A stretch of 64,000 nt of DNA from Sphingopyxis macrogoltabida (GTDB lineage: Bacteria; Pseudomonadota; Alphaproteobacteria; Sphingomonadales; Sphingomonadaceae). Below are positions 38,976 through 48,254 of the stretch, piece by piece. A program made the position numbers and the translations under genes. The notes under the pieces are model-generated. The model saw only the letters and a program-made list of their open reading frames with translations, was not told the origin of the DNA and did not search any database. Every line of letters starts with the position of its first letter. Position 1 is the stretch's first letter. Location: positions 1,863,001 to 1,927,000 of the forward strand of contig NZ_CP012700.1 in NCBI RefSeq assembly GCF_001307295.1, read 5' to 3'.

Positions 38976-40604
38976 TCAAACCAGCTTCGCCCTCCCGCAG
39001 CGTAGCGCGTTGACCCGCGCGTCGGCCTCGCCGACATGGACGCCGAGTACCCCGGTGATGTCGGCGATCAGCGTATCGAGTACCGGCGCCGCCAGCCCGA
39101 CGGTATCGCCGACCAGCGTCGTCAGCGCCTTCGCGTTGAGCCCAAGGCCGAGAATGTTGACGCGCAGGTCCATGCGGTTGGAGAGCGACTTGGCGGCCCC
39201 CGCGACCAGCCCGGAGCTCTCCACCGTCTTCATCTTCCCCGCATCGATCTCGGCGCGCGAAAAGCCGAGCGGCTTTTCGGCGAGGTCCGACAGCACCAGT
39301 TCGGCCTCGCCATCGACGCTCGCCAGCGGGAGGCGCAGCAGCCGCGCCGGCTGCGGATCGAGTTGCCGCTGCATATTCTGGAAATCGGCGCTGGCGACCG
39401 TGCCGATCGCCAGCGTCGCCGGGGTGGTGGTCACCGCTAGCGAGACAGAACCATTCCCCGCGCCCTGACACTGAATATCCGAAATGCGCGCCGAGGCCGA
39501 TCCGAGTTCGGCCAGCACCGGAATCTGCACCGCGGCGAGCGGCGTCGATACCTTGGCGTCGAGCTTGAACCGCACCTGCGCGGTACGCACCACGACATCG
39601 TTGGTATCGGTCACCGCGATCAACGGCGAATGGGCAGGCGGCTCGCCGATCATCAGCGCCAGATCGACCCCCGACCCGCCAGGCAGGCTGCTCGCCAGCG
39701 ACAGGTCGAGCTGCCGGTTGGCATTGCCGAGCAGCAGCATCGCCCGCGCGAGGTCGAGCGCGTTGACCTTCACCGGATTGGCAGCATCGATGCGAATGCT
39801 CGACGAGCGCGGCCCGAGGTCGATCGCCCGCGAAGGAACCAGCGCGCGCGGCAACGCCTTCGAGGCGAGATGTTCGAGCGCGGTCGCCACCTGCCCGTCC
39901 GACGCCTGCGCCAGCGCCGACAGCACCTGCGGCGTCGTCACTTGCGTGTCGAGCGTCTGGCCGAAGGTCAGCACGTCGGCGCCTATCTCGGTCCGCAGAG
40001 CGTCCGAAAAGGCAAGCAAATCGATATCGGCGCTCGCCAGCGCATTATAATCCATCACCGACAAATTGACCTGGCTGCCCGTCAGCGCCGACAGCAGCGC
40101 ATTGGGCACGCCGCCGTGCACGGCCGCCACCCGCGACCCCAGCGAGAAGGCGGCATAGCCACGCCGCGCACCGGTTGCGGTTGCGCTGATCATGCTTTCG
40201 CTGCGACCGGTCAGGAAGCGGCCGAAGAAGAGCGGGCGATTCCGCGTCAGCGTCACCCGCACCGCATTGGGCGAGCCGCCGCCCGCGACGAACCGCCTCT
40301 CGGCCTCGACCGCCGCGTCGGGGGTATAGGTGCCGCTAGTCAGTGCTGCGACGGTGATCGTGCACGCACAGCTTGCCGCGATGATCCGCTGTGCAGCAGC
40401 CCGCTCTTCGCCCGGCCTCGCGGCGGCCGCCATCGCCGCAGCGTCGGCGATCCCCTGCAGCTTGCGGCGATCGAGATAGAGCGAGCCGACATCGACCGCG
40501 AGCGCCGCCGAACCGATCAGCATCGTCAGCCCCAGCGCCGACATGATGCTGATTCCCGCGCGCAGGTCGCGGACGAGGGTGGACAGGAACGAAAAGAAGG
40601 TCAT
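38976..40604 (-). CDS. TadG-like pilus assembly protein
   Basis: A 542-residue envelope protein starting at MTFFSFLSTLVRDLRAG. The N-terminus has a TadE/TadG-type helix (GISIMSALGLTMLIGSAALAVDVGSLYLDRRKLQ) followed by DAAAMAAAARPG, the signature of TadG/DUF2134 family proteins. The remainder is a large periplasmic beta-rich domain with no clear von Willebrand A motif. TadG family members assist Flp/tad pilus assembly, but no other tad gene is in the window. It follows the tadE-like gene by 4 bp. Confidence 0.8.
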   Translation of the reverse strand: MTFFSFLSTLVRDLRAGISIMSALGLTMLIGSAALAVDVGSLYLDRRKLQGIADAAAMAAAARPGEERAAAQRIIAASCACTITVAALTSGTYTPDAAVEAERRFVAGGGSPNAVRVTLTRNRPLFFGRFLTGRSESMISATATGARRGYAAFSLGSRVAAVHGGVPNALLSALTGSQVNLSVMDYNALASADIDLLAFSDALRTEIGADVLTFGQTLDTQVTTPQVLSALAQASDGQVATALEHLASKALPRALVPSRAIDLGPRSSSIRIDAANPVKVNALDLARAMLLLGNANRQLDLSLASSLPGGSGVDLALMIGEPPAHSPLIAVTDTNDVVVRTAQVRFKLDAKVSTPLAAVQIPVLAELGSASARISDIQCQGAGNGSVSLAVTTTPATLAIGTVASADFQNMQRQLDPQPARLLRLPLASVDGEAELVLSDLAEKPLGFSRAEIDAGKMKTVESSGLVAGAAKSLSNRMDLRVNILGLGLNAKALTTLVGDTVGLAAPVLDTLIADITGVLGVHVGEADARVNALRCGRAKLV

Positions 40605-40608
40605 GGCG

Positions 40609-41064
40609 TCACTCCACCGGCAGTTCAAAGGTCGCGTCGGCGCGGATGACGTTGCCGGGCACGGGAACGATCGACGTGCGCAGGAAGCTGTCTGCCGGCA
40701 CGGTGTAGGTCACGCCGACCGTAATCGCGTCGCCCGTTTCGGAGACGGCGATGCTTCGCTTGTTGGGAGTGATCTGCGGTGTGCCTTGCAGGCTCCGGTC
40801 GACCGCGCGCGTGGCGATGGCGCGGCGATCGGCGGCATCGAGCCCGACGATCGCGGCGCGCGCGCCGTCGTTCGCGGCCTGCTGCACGCTGTGCGCGAGC
40901 AGGAAATATTGCCCGTAGACCAGGATGCCCATCAGCAATGCGAGGAAGAGCGGCAGGACGAGCGCCATCTCGATCATCGCCGCGCCGCGCTCGTGCCGTA
41001 CCAGCGCTTGGCGGACTTCGACGAATGGGCGGGTCAACCGGGAAAGGAAAAGCGGATCTGTCAT
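40609..41064 (-). CDS. TadE-like pseudopilin-related protein
   Basis: A 151-residue protein with the TadE motif HERGAAMIEMALVLPLFLALLMGILVYGQYF: a positively charged lead, a pre-pilin-like GAAMIE and one long membrane helix, then ANDGARAAIVG and a periplasmic tail. TadE is a pseudopilin processed by the TadV prepilin peptidase in the tad system. It forms a short operon with the tadG-like gene. The 223 bp upstream (41065-41287) contain no gene. Confidence 0.85.
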   Translation of the reverse strand: MTDPLFLSRLTRPFVEVRQALVRHERGAAMIEMALVLPLFLALLMGILVYGQYFLLAHSVQQAANDGARAAIVGLDAADRRAIATRAVDRSLQGTPQITPNKRSIAVSETGDAITVGVTYTVPADSFLRTSIVPVPGNVIRADATFELPVE

Positions 41065-41287
41065 GCGGTCCAGGATGGGCCCACATGATGAAAGCCGGGT
41101 CGCCTCGCGGCGACACCGGTTTTTCGTATTTTACGCAAAAATGGCTTGCGACACACGGGCGGTGCAGCCGGGCGACGAGGCAGAAAACTGCCTCTTCGCT
41201 GCGAAACCTCCGCGAAACCCCTCCGAAACCTTAACGCCTGCCGAACGCTCGCTTCTGCAAAAATCGCATTTCGGAAGGATGACGTGC

Positions 41288-42184
41288 CTATTCGGCCGCA
41301 GGCTCCGGTGCCAGCTTGTCCTGCGTCCGCAAATCGAAATCCGACGCGTCGTGACGCTCGTGAAGCTGGCTGGCCGGGTCGCCCGTCACGCGATTGACCA
41401 TTCGCCCGCGCTTGACCGCCGGGCGCGCCGCAATCTGATCGGTCCAGCGCTGGACATGTTTATAGTCCTGCACCTGCAGGAACTCGCCGGCGTCATAGAC
41501 CAGCCCCTTCACAAGCGCGCCGTACCAGGGCCAGACCGCCATGTCGGCGATCGTATAGTCGGTCCCGCCCAGGTATTCGCTCTCCGCAAGCCGCCGGTCG
41601 AGCACATCCAACTGCCGCTTCACTTCCATCGCATAGCGGTTGATCGGATATTCCTGCTTGGTCGGGGCATAGGCGTAAAAATGGCCGAACCCTCCCCCGA
41701 GAAAGGGCGTGCTTCCCATCTGCCACATCAGCCACGACAAGGTTTCGGCACGCTTCGCCGTTTCGGTCGGCAGGAAGGCACCGAATTTTTCGGCGAGATA
41801 GATCAGGATCGCGCCCGATTCAAAGACGCGGATCGGCTCGGAACCGCTGCGGTCGACCAGCGCGGGGATCTTGCTGTTCGGATTGGCACCGACGAAACCG
41901 CTCGAAAACTGGTCGCCCTCGCCGATGTTGATCAGCCAAGCGTCATATTCGGCGTCGCCATGCCCTGCCGCGAGCAGTTCCTCGAGCATCACGGTCACCT
42001 TGACGCCATTCGGCGTGCCGAGCGAATAGAGCTGCAGCGGATGCTTGCCGACCGGCAGATCCTTGTCGTGCGTCGGTCCCGCGATCGGGCGGTTGATATT
42101 GGCAAAGCGCCCGCCGCTTTCCTTGTCCCAGGTCCAGATGCTGGGCGGCACATATTCATTTTGCTCGGTCATCGCGGACTCCAT
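41288..42184 (-). CDS. yghU: YghU-type glutathione-dependent disulfide-bond oxidoreductase
   Basis: A 298-residue glutathione-transferase-fold enzyme of the YghU/YfcG group (an ATG four codons in is also possible). The thioredoxin-like domain (LYSLGTPNGVKVTVMLEELLAAG, FSSGFVGANPNSKIPALVD) and the C-terminal helical domain (FLGGGFGHFYAYAPTKQEYPINRY) are characteristic. Homologs reduce disulfides and organic peroxides using two bound glutathiones. It is a single-gene unit on the minus strand. Confidence 0.93.
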   Translation of the reverse strand: MESAMTEQNEYVPPSIWTWDKESGGRFANINRPIAGPTHDKDLPVGKHPLQLYSLGTPNGVKVTVMLEELLAAGHGDAEYDAWLINIGEGDQFSSGFVGANPNSKIPALVDRSGSEPIRVFESGAILIYLAEKFGAFLPTETAKRAETLSWLMWQMGSTPFLGGGFGHFYAYAPTKQEYPINRYAMEVKRQLDVLDRRLAESEYLGGTDYTIADMAVWPWYGALVKGLVYDAGEFLQVQDYKHVQRWTDQIAARPAVKRGRMVNRVTGDPASQLHERHDASDFDLRTQDKLAPEPAAE

Positions 42185-42246
42185 CGTTCAATTTCATACT
42201 GACCGGTACTTAAACACGACCGCCCGCGACGTCCACCGCCAATGGC

Positions 42247-43425
42247 TCAAATAATCCTATCCCGTCGCAAAGCCGAAATGGCGTCGGGATCATATCCCAG
42301 CTCCGCGAGGATCGCCTCACCATGCTCGCCGACACGCGGCGCGGGAGAAAGCTCGGCCTTGGCGCTTGCAGACAGCGTGATCGGCGTCCGCACAATCGGC
42401 GCCGTGCCTTTGACTCCCGGATACGCCATCGGCTCGACAAGCCGGGCCGCCGCGACCTGCGGTTCCGCCAGCACCTCCGATGGCCGTAGCACCGGCCCGG
42501 CGGGAACGCGCGCCGCGCCGAGTTCGGCGATCGCGTCGTCGGTCGTCCGCGCGGCGCACCACTCCGCCATCAGCCCGCTCAATTCGGCGCCATATTCGCC
42601 GCGCGCGATGTCCGATCCAAAACGCGGATCGTCGGCAAGTTCGGGCCGTCCGATCAGCGCGGCCCAGCGCGCGAAGATTGGGTTGCCGACCACCTGCGTC
42701 ATCACCCAGCCGTCGCGCGTCGCGAAAATATCGGTCGGCGCCGAACTGAAGGCGCGGCTGCCCATCATGCCGCGGTCGACGCCGTTGAGGGCATGGTCGA
42801 TCGTCAGCCCGTTCGAGATGGCGAGCGCGGAGCCGAGCAACGATCCGCTCACCCGCTGCCCCCTGCCCGTCCGTTCGCGTTCGCGCAGCGCGAGCATTAC
42901 CCCGAAGGCGCAATGGAGCGCGGTCGTGAAGTCGACATAATTGACCTGCGCGCGGGCGGGTGTCCCGTCGGCACCGCCGAGATACACCGCGCCCGACATC
43001 GCCTGCCCCACCGCATCGAACCCGACCCGCTGCGCGAGCGGCCCTTCGCTGCCGAACGCCGAAGCGGTAACGAGGATGATCGCAGGATTGAGTGCCGAGA
43101 GTGTCGGATAGTCGAGCCCCAGCTTTTCGAGCGCATCGTCGGGCATGTTCGCCACCACGACATCGGCGGTGCGGATCAGCCGCCGGACGACCTCGCGTCC
43201 CGCCTCGCTGCCCGGCTTCAGCCCCAGGCTGCGCTTGTTGCGGTTCATCTGGAGGAACATCGCCCCCGACCCGTCGTCGGCGACCGGAACCGAATAGCGA
43301 TCCTCATTGCCTTCGGGGGCCTCGATCCGGATGACGTCGGCTCCGTAATCGGCGAGCAGCGCGGCGCAATAGGGCCCGGCGATATAACGCCCGAAATCGA
43401 TGACACGAATTCCCGTTAAAGGCAC
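42247..43425 (-). CDS. Class III CoA transferase (CaiB/BaiF family)
   Basis: A 392-residue enzyme transferring CoA between acyl groups. The family's VIDFGRYIAGPYCAALLADYGADVIRIEAP and MFLQMNRNKRSLGL are intact, along with the GSEGP substrate loop. I chose GTG at 43425, preceded by GGGAGA; longer forms lack a ribosome binding site. Substrates in relatives include carnitine, bile acids, oxalate and 2-methylacyl-CoA; none can be assigned here. It is divergent from the amidohydrolase gene, 147 bp apart. Confidence 0.88.
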   Translation of the reverse strand: MPLTGIRVIDFGRYIAGPYCAALLADYGADVIRIEAPEGNEDRYSVPVADDGSGAMFLQMNRNKRSLGLKPGSEAGREVVRRLIRTADVVVANMPDDALEKLGLDYPTLSALNPAIILVTASAFGSEGPLAQRVGFDAVGQAMSGAVYLGGADGTPARAQVNYVDFTTALHCAFGVMLALRERERTGRGQRVSGSLLGSALAISNGLTIDHALNGVDRGMMGSRAFSSAPTDIFATRDGWVMTQVVGNPIFARWAALIGRPELADDPRFGSDIARGEYGAELSGLMAEWCAARTTDDAIAELGAARVPAGPVLRPSEVLAEPQVAAARLVEPMAYPGVKGTAPIVRTPITLSASAKAELSPAPRVGEHGEAILAELGYDPDAISALRRDRII

Positions 43426-43572
43426 GCGTTGGCTCTCCCCGAATTCCCGCCAAGCAAGCGGCGATCGCGATCCGCCGCCCGTCGACCCTGCCAGTTCTTC
43501 GTCGAAGACTGTCACTTGCAAGTCCGGACTTCAACCATATGGTCGCCCGATAATTTCGACAGGGGATGTTAT

Positions 43573-46500
43573 ATGACGCGTTTCACCCTCGCCGTTCTGG
43601 CGACACTGGCCTGTTCAACCTCGGTATTCGCACAACAGGCCGCGCCCGCGGCTGCAGCGGCCGATGCAAAGGCGGAAAAGTGGGACGTCAATGCGCCGCC
43701 GGGCATGACGACCCGCAAGGTTCCGATTACCGTCGACGAAGGCAGCTGGATGAATGTCGACGTCGCCCCCGACGGCCGTACCATCGCGTTCGACCTGCTC
43801 GGTGATATCTATACCATGCCCATCGAGGGCGGCACGCCAACGCGGATCGCGGCGGGACTGGCTTATGAGCATCAGCCGCGCTTTTCGCCCGACGGCCGCC
43901 GCATCGCTTTCGTTTCGGACGCTGGTGGCGGCGACAATATCTGGATCATGAAGCGCGACGGGAGTGACCGGCGCCAGCTCAGCAAGGAGGATTTCCGCCT
44001 TCTCAATCAGCCGGGCTGGAGCCCCGACGGCCAGTTCATCGTCGCCAAGAAACATTTCACGACGGGGCGCTCGCTCGGGACCGGCGAGGTGTGGATGTAT
44101 CATGTTTCGGGCGGCGCCGGCGTGCCCTTGGTCAAACGAGTGAGCGAAAAGCATCAGAAGGAGCTCGGTGAACCGGTCTTCGCGGCCGACGGCAAGGGCA
44201 TCTATTACACGCGCAACGTCACGCCGGGACCGATCTTCGAATATGCGCAGGACAGCAACACCGACCTCTTTCACATCGAACGTTATGATCTGAACGACGG
44301 CGAGGTCACGACGGCCGCGTCGGGGGCTGGCGGCGCGGTTCGTCCGACGCCTTCGCCAGACGGCAAGCGCCTCGCCTTCGTTCGCCGCGAAGGCATGGAT
44401 TCAAAGCTTTACGTCAAGGACCTCGCCTCGGGCATCGAGCGCAAGGTTTACGACGCGCTCGATCAGGATGTTCAGGAAACCTGGGCGGTGACCGGCGTCT
44501 ATCCGAATATGGCATGGACCCCCGACAGCGGCGACATCGTCTTCTGGGCCGGCGGCAAGCTGCGCCGCGTGAGCGGCAATGGCGGCGAAGCGCGCGTCAT
44601 CCCCTTCAGCATCAACGACGATCGCGTGATCGTCGACGCAACGCATCCCGCCGTCGAAGTCGCACCCGACAGTTTCGCGACGAAGATGCCGCGCTGGGCC
44701 GAAGTGTCGCCCGACGGACGACAGGTCGTGTTCGAAACGCTCGGCAAATTGTGGGTCAAGCCCGCGACCGGCGGCACCGCGCGGCGGCTGACTACGGCAA
44801 AAGACGGCGCATTCGAAATGTGGCCGAGCTGGTCGCGCGACAGCCGCTCGGTCGTCTTCGTCCGCTGGACCGACACCGGGCTTGGCGAAGTGCACGTCGT
44901 CGGTGCAGGCGGTGGCGCCTCGCGCAAGATCACGGCTACCCCCGGCCATTATGCCGAACCGCGCTTCTCACCCGACGGTCAGACGATCGTCTTCGAGCGC
45001 CGGGCCGGCGGCAACCTGACCTCCGAGCGCTGGGGCGACAATCCCGGCATCTATCGCGTCGCGGCTTCGGGAGGCACACCCGATCGCGTCGCCGATAATG
45101 GCGCCAAACCCCAGTTCGGTGCGGACAACGACCGTGTCTTCATGATCGTCGTTGCCGACAGCAAAAGCCAGCTCGTCAGCACCGACCTCAGCGGCCAGGA
45201 CAAACGCGTCCACGCCAATGGCGAACTGGTCAGCGATTACGAGATTTCCCCCGATGGCCGCACGCTGGCTTTCCGGGAGAATTTCGACGCCTATGTCACA
45301 CCGCTGATGCCCGGCGGGCAGGACGTCTCGCTGGGGACGAAGAGCGGCGCCCTCCCCGTTACCCGGGTCAGCGGCAGCGGCGCCGATTATATCCACTGGT
45401 CGAACGGCGGCAGCCGTCTCCACTGGACGCGCGGTCCGACATTGTTCAGCGCCGACCTTGCCAGCTTCTTCGCCACCGCGCCGAGCGACGACAAAGCGCC
45501 GAAATTTACCCCGCCCGTCGATGGCGTGTCGCTGTCGATGACACAGACGGCATCGAAGCACAAAGGGTCCGTCGTAATCCGCGGCGCAAAGATCCTCACC
45601 ATGGCCGGCAAGGATGGCGGCGTCATCGAGAATGGCGTGATCGATATCGAAGGCGACCGGGTCGTCTTCGTCGGTCCCGCCGACGCGGCGAGAAGGCCGT
45701 TGCCCGCCGATGCGGTGGTCATCGACGCCACCGGCAAGACGATCGTCCCCGGCTTCGTCGATGGTCACGCGCACGGCCCGCATGGCGACGACGAACTGGT
45801 ACCGCAACAGAACTGGTCCGAACTCGTCAATCTCGCGATGGGCACGACCACTAGCCACAACCCGTCGTCGCGCGCCGCCGAAATCTTCGTCTCGTCCGAA
45901 ATGCAGCGCGCCGGGCTGATCCTCGCACCGCGCATCTTTTCGACCGGCGAGGTCATTTACGGCGCCAAGTCGCTGACGAGCTATTCGGAGATCAACAGCT
46001 ACGACGACGCGCTCGCGCATGTCCGGCGGCTGAAGGCGCAAGGGGCGTACAGCGTCAAGAATTACAACCAGCCGCGGCGCGAACAGCGCCAGATGGTCGT
46101 GCGTGCCGCGCAGGCCGAAGGGATCACCGTCGTGCCCGAAGGCGGCTCGCTCTACACGCAGGACGTGACGCTGATCCAGGACGGCAACTCGACCGTCGAG
46201 CATAACGTCCCGCTCCACACCTTCTACAAGGATCTGGTGCAGCTCTGGGGCCAGACGCAGGTCGATTATACGCCGACGCTCGTCGTTACTTACGGCGGGC
46301 CTGCGGGCGATCCCTATTGGCGCGCGCATACCAATGTCTGGGAACAGCCGATCCTCGCGCGGCATATCCCGCCGACGATCCTCGCCGCCGACAACAAGCG
46401 CCGCGTCATCGCGCCGGAAGGCGATTATGTCGACGACGATTCGGCACGCGAAGCCGCCAAGATTGCCGCCACCGGTCGCAACGTATCGATCGGCGCGCAC

Positions 46501-46821
46501 GGCCAGCAGGCCGGCGTGGGCGCGCACTGGGAGATATGGTCCTTCGTCCGCGGCGGCTGGAGCAACATCGATGCGTTGCGCGCCGCGACGATCATGCCGG
46601 CAACCGCGCTCGGCTACGCGAAGGATGTCGGATCGCTCGAGGCGGGCAAGCTCGCCGACCTGCTGATCCTCGACGCCGACCCGACGGAAAACATCCGCAA
46701 TACCGAACAGATCCACCGGGTGATGCTCGGCGGACGGCTCTACGATCCGCTGACGATGAACGAGGCGGAGACAGGTAGCCGCAAGCGCGAGCCCTATTGG
46801 TGGGAGGCGGACAAACCATGA
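43573..46821 (+). CDS. Secreted TolB-type beta-propeller / amidohydrolase fusion
   Basis: A 1082-residue exported protein. A signal peptide ends near STSVFAQQ. Residues about 50-640 carry repeated WD40-like/PD40 motifs (FSPDGRRIAFVSD, WSPDGQFIV, SPDGRQVVFET) building a propeller. Residues about 670-1070 form an amidohydrolase TIM barrel with metal ligands H732 and H734 (GFVDGHAHG), ending with ALGYAKDVGSLEAGKLADLLILDADP. The family is common in Bacteroidetes and sphingomonads and is annotated as amidohydrolase or Tol-Pal-like; an exported dipeptide- or imidazole-cleaving role is a guess. Confidence 0.88.
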   Translation: MTRFTLAVLATLACSTSVFAQQAAPAAAAADAKAEKWDVNAPPGMTTRKVPITVDEGSWMNVDVAPDGRTIAFDLLGDIYTMPIEGGTPTRIAAGLAYEHQPRFSPDGRRIAFVSDAGGGDNIWIMKRDGSDRRQLSKEDFRLLNQPGWSPDGQFIVAKKHFTTGRSLGTGEVWMYHVSGGAGVPLVKRVSEKHQKELGEPVFAADGKGIYYTRNVTPGPIFEYAQDSNTDLFHIERYDLNDGEVTTAASGAGGAVRPTPSPDGKRLAFVRREGMDSKLYVKDLASGIERKVYDALDQDVQETWAVTGVYPNMAWTPDSGDIVFWAGGKLRRVSGNGGEARVIPFSINDDRVIVDATHPAVEVAPDSFATKMPRWAEVSPDGRQVVFETLGKLWVKPATGGTARRLTTAKDGAFEMWPSWSRDSRSVVFVRWTDTGLGEVHVVGAGGGASRKITATPGHYAEPRFSPDGQTIVFERRAGGNLTSERWGDNPGIYRVAASGGTPDRVADNGAKPQFGADNDRVFMIVVADSKSQLVSTDLSGQDKRVHANGELVSDYEISPDGRTLAFRENFDAYVTPLMPGGQDVSLGTKSGALPVTRVSGSGADYIHWSNGGSRLHWTRGPTLFSADLASFFATAPSDDKAPKFTPPVDGVSLSMTQTASKHKGSVVIRGAKILTMAGKDGGVIENGVIDIEGDRVVFVGPADAARRPLPADAVVIDATGKTIVPGFVDGHAHGPHGDDELVPQQNWSELVNLAMGTTTSHNPSSRAAEIFVSSEMQRAGLILAPRIFSTGEVIYGAKSLTSYSEINSYDDALAHVRRLKAQGAYSVKNYNQPRREQRQMVVRAAQAEGITVVPEGGSLYTQDVTLIQDGNSTVEHNVPLHTFYKDLVQLWGQTQVDYTPTLVVTYGGPAGDPYWRAHTNVWEQPILARHIPPTILAADNKRRVIAPEGDYVDDDSAREAAKIAATGRNVSIGAHGQQAGVGAHWEIWSFVRGGWSNIDALRAATIMPATALGYAKDVGSLEAGKLADLLILDADPTENIRNTEQIHRVMLGGRLYDPLTMNEAETGSRKREPYWWEADKP

Positions 46822-46910
46822 TCATCCTCGAATCCGGCAATCCGCCGCGATTTTGTGACGAGAGGGTTGCAAGTCGCGCGGGGCGCCGCTAGGGGCGTCT
46901 GCCTCAGCGA

Positions 46911-47000
46911 GGAGAGTTGGCTGAGTGGTCGAAAGCGTCGCACTCGAAATGCGAAGTGCCGGCAACGGTACCGAGGGTTCGAATCCCTCACTCTCCTCCA
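46911..47000 (+). tRNA. tRNA-Ser (anticodon CGA)
   Basis: A 90-nt type II tRNA: GGAGAGT acceptor pairs with ACTCTCC, anticodon loop CTCGAAA (46943-46949) gives anticodon CGA, variable arm TGCCGGCAACGGTACC, T-arm GAGGGTTCGAATCCCTC. CCA is encoded at 46998-47000. The base before CCA reads T where G is usual for tRNA-Ser. Confidence 0.93.
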
Positions 47001-47065
47001 TTTTACCTTGAAATCGACCGGCGGCGGACAGCCGCCCCGGACTTTGCCGGGACGGCTGGCGCGCG

Positions 47066-47692
47066 TCAGCCCCTGACGCTGAGCAGCGAAGGCGCGGTCA
47101 GTGCGCCGACGACCGCCCCGACGATCAGGAACAGCACGATCGCGACGACGACGACCACCACCGTATAGCCGAGCGCCTTTTCCTGCGGCACTTTCATCAG
47201 CACCGGCAGGCCGAGGTAGAGAAGATAGAGGCCGTACAGTGCGAACAGCGCCCCGACCAGCGCGAGCGCGGGAAGCAGCCCGAAAATGCCGCCGACCCAG
47301 CCCGCGGTCGCCGAATAGGCAGCGACCTTGAGCGCCTGGACCTGATCCTTTTGTCCGCCGAAATTCGGCGCCAGCCCGTCGATGACGAGCGCGAGGATGA
47401 AGACGGTCGCGAAGGTCAGGCCATAGGACAGTATCGCCGAAACCAGCGCACTTCCGATCGGCGGGTGATAGGTGATTCCGAAAGCGGTAAATCCGAAAAT
47501 CTGCCCGCCGATGAACTGCGCGACAGGGCCGATCGCGGCCAGCACGACGACGTAGGGCACAAAGACGGACTGGGTCGTGGCAGGCTCCGCGGCGATGACG
47601 GGCCAAGTCTCTTTCGGCTTCAGAATGATATCCTTTGCCCGCTGCACGATGCCCGAAGCCGGGCTGGAGCTATTGGGTGGTAGGTCGGCCAT
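47066..47692 (-). CDS. Yip1-family membrane protein
   Basis: A 208-residue integral membrane protein from ATG 47692 (MADLPPNSSSPASG). A cytoplasmic amphipathic lead (IVQRAKDIILKPKETWPVIAAEP) precedes five hydrophobic segments, the pattern of the bacterial Yip1/DUF1282 family. The function of bacterial members is unknown; some are linked to envelope or stress responses. It is divergent from hspQ, with about 180 bp between. Confidence 0.85.
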   Translation of the reverse strand: MADLPPNSSSPASGIVQRAKDIILKPKETWPVIAAEPATTQSVFVPYVVVLAAIGPVAQFIGGQIFGFTAFGITYHPPIGSALVSAILSYGLTFATVFILALVIDGLAPNFGGQKDQVQALKVAAYSATAGWVGGIFGLLPALALVGALFALYGLYLLYLGLPVLMKVPQEKALGYTVVVVVVAIVLFLIVGAVVGALTAPSLLSVRG

Positions 47693-47835
47693 AATGCGTC
47701 TCCCCTGATGATGGCGGCCCGCAACCTCATACGGAGATGCGAAGCGGCACGAGCATTTAGCCTGAACGGCCGATACTTCTGTAACCTCGATCACAGCCCG
47801 ATTCGGCAAACCGCAGCGTGCATGAACTTAACGGA

Positions 47836-47860
47836 CTTGAAACAGGCGTAAACCGCCATA
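47836..47860 (+). promoter_or_regulatory. Possible heat-shock (sigma32) promoter of hspQ
   Basis: CTTGAAA (47836-47842) and CGCCATA (47854-47860) resemble the -35 and -10 of RpoH promoters, separated by 11 nt, a little short. Transcription would begin about 5 bp before or at the hspQ ATG at 47871, matching the absence of a ribosome binding site there. Confidence 0.35.
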
Positions 47861-47870
47861 GATTGTTCCT

Positions 47871-48245
47871 ATGACGCCCGAATCCTCTTCCGAACTTCCC
47901 AAAGCGGTTACCGCGCCGCTGATCGAACGCGCACGCTTTGCGCCGGGCGATATCGTGCGTCACCGCATGTTCGATTTCCGCGGCGTCGTGTTCGATATCG
48001 ATCCGGTCTTCGCGAACAGCGACGAATGGTATGAGGCGATCCCCGAGGCCATCCGCCCCGCGAAGGAACAACCCTATTACCACCTGCTCGCCGAGAGCGA
48101 GGATTCCTCCTATATCGCCTATGTCAGCCAGCAGAATCTGGTCGCCGACGGCGACGGCGGACCGATCGACCATCCGCAGATCGACGCGATGTTCGACGGG
48201 CTCGAACGCGGGCGGTACCGCATCCGGGCGATCCATCGCCACTGA
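47871..48245 (+). CDS. hspQ: Heat shock protein HspQ
   Basis: A 124-residue protein of the HspQ/YccV family. The core reads ARFAPGDIVRHRMFDFRGVVFDIDPVFAN, EQPYYHLLAES and YVSQQNLV, as in E. coli HspQ, which binds hemimethylated DNA in vitro and acts as a specificity factor for Lon protease. The N-terminal 20 residues (MTPESSSELPKAVTAP) are non-conserved. A candidate heat-shock promoter sits directly upstream. The next gene is convergent. Confidence 0.93.
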   Translation: MTPESSSELPKAVTAPLIERARFAPGDIVRHRMFDFRGVVFDIDPVFANSDEWYEAIPEAIRPAKEQPYYHLLAESEDSSYIAYVSQQNLVADGDGGPIDHPQIDAMFDGLERGRYRIRAIHRH

Positions 48246-48254
48246 TCGGCAAGA

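Noticed and set aside
42198..42211. Short dyad ACTGACCGGTACTT upstream of yghU as a TetR operator
   Set aside because: Only the central ACCGGT is symmetric; the flanks do not pair well and no regulator gene is adjacent.
44968..46716. A 582-codon minus-strand open frame opposite the amidohydrolase gene
   Set aside because: The plus-strand protein has propeller and amidohydrolase motifs; the reverse frame has none.
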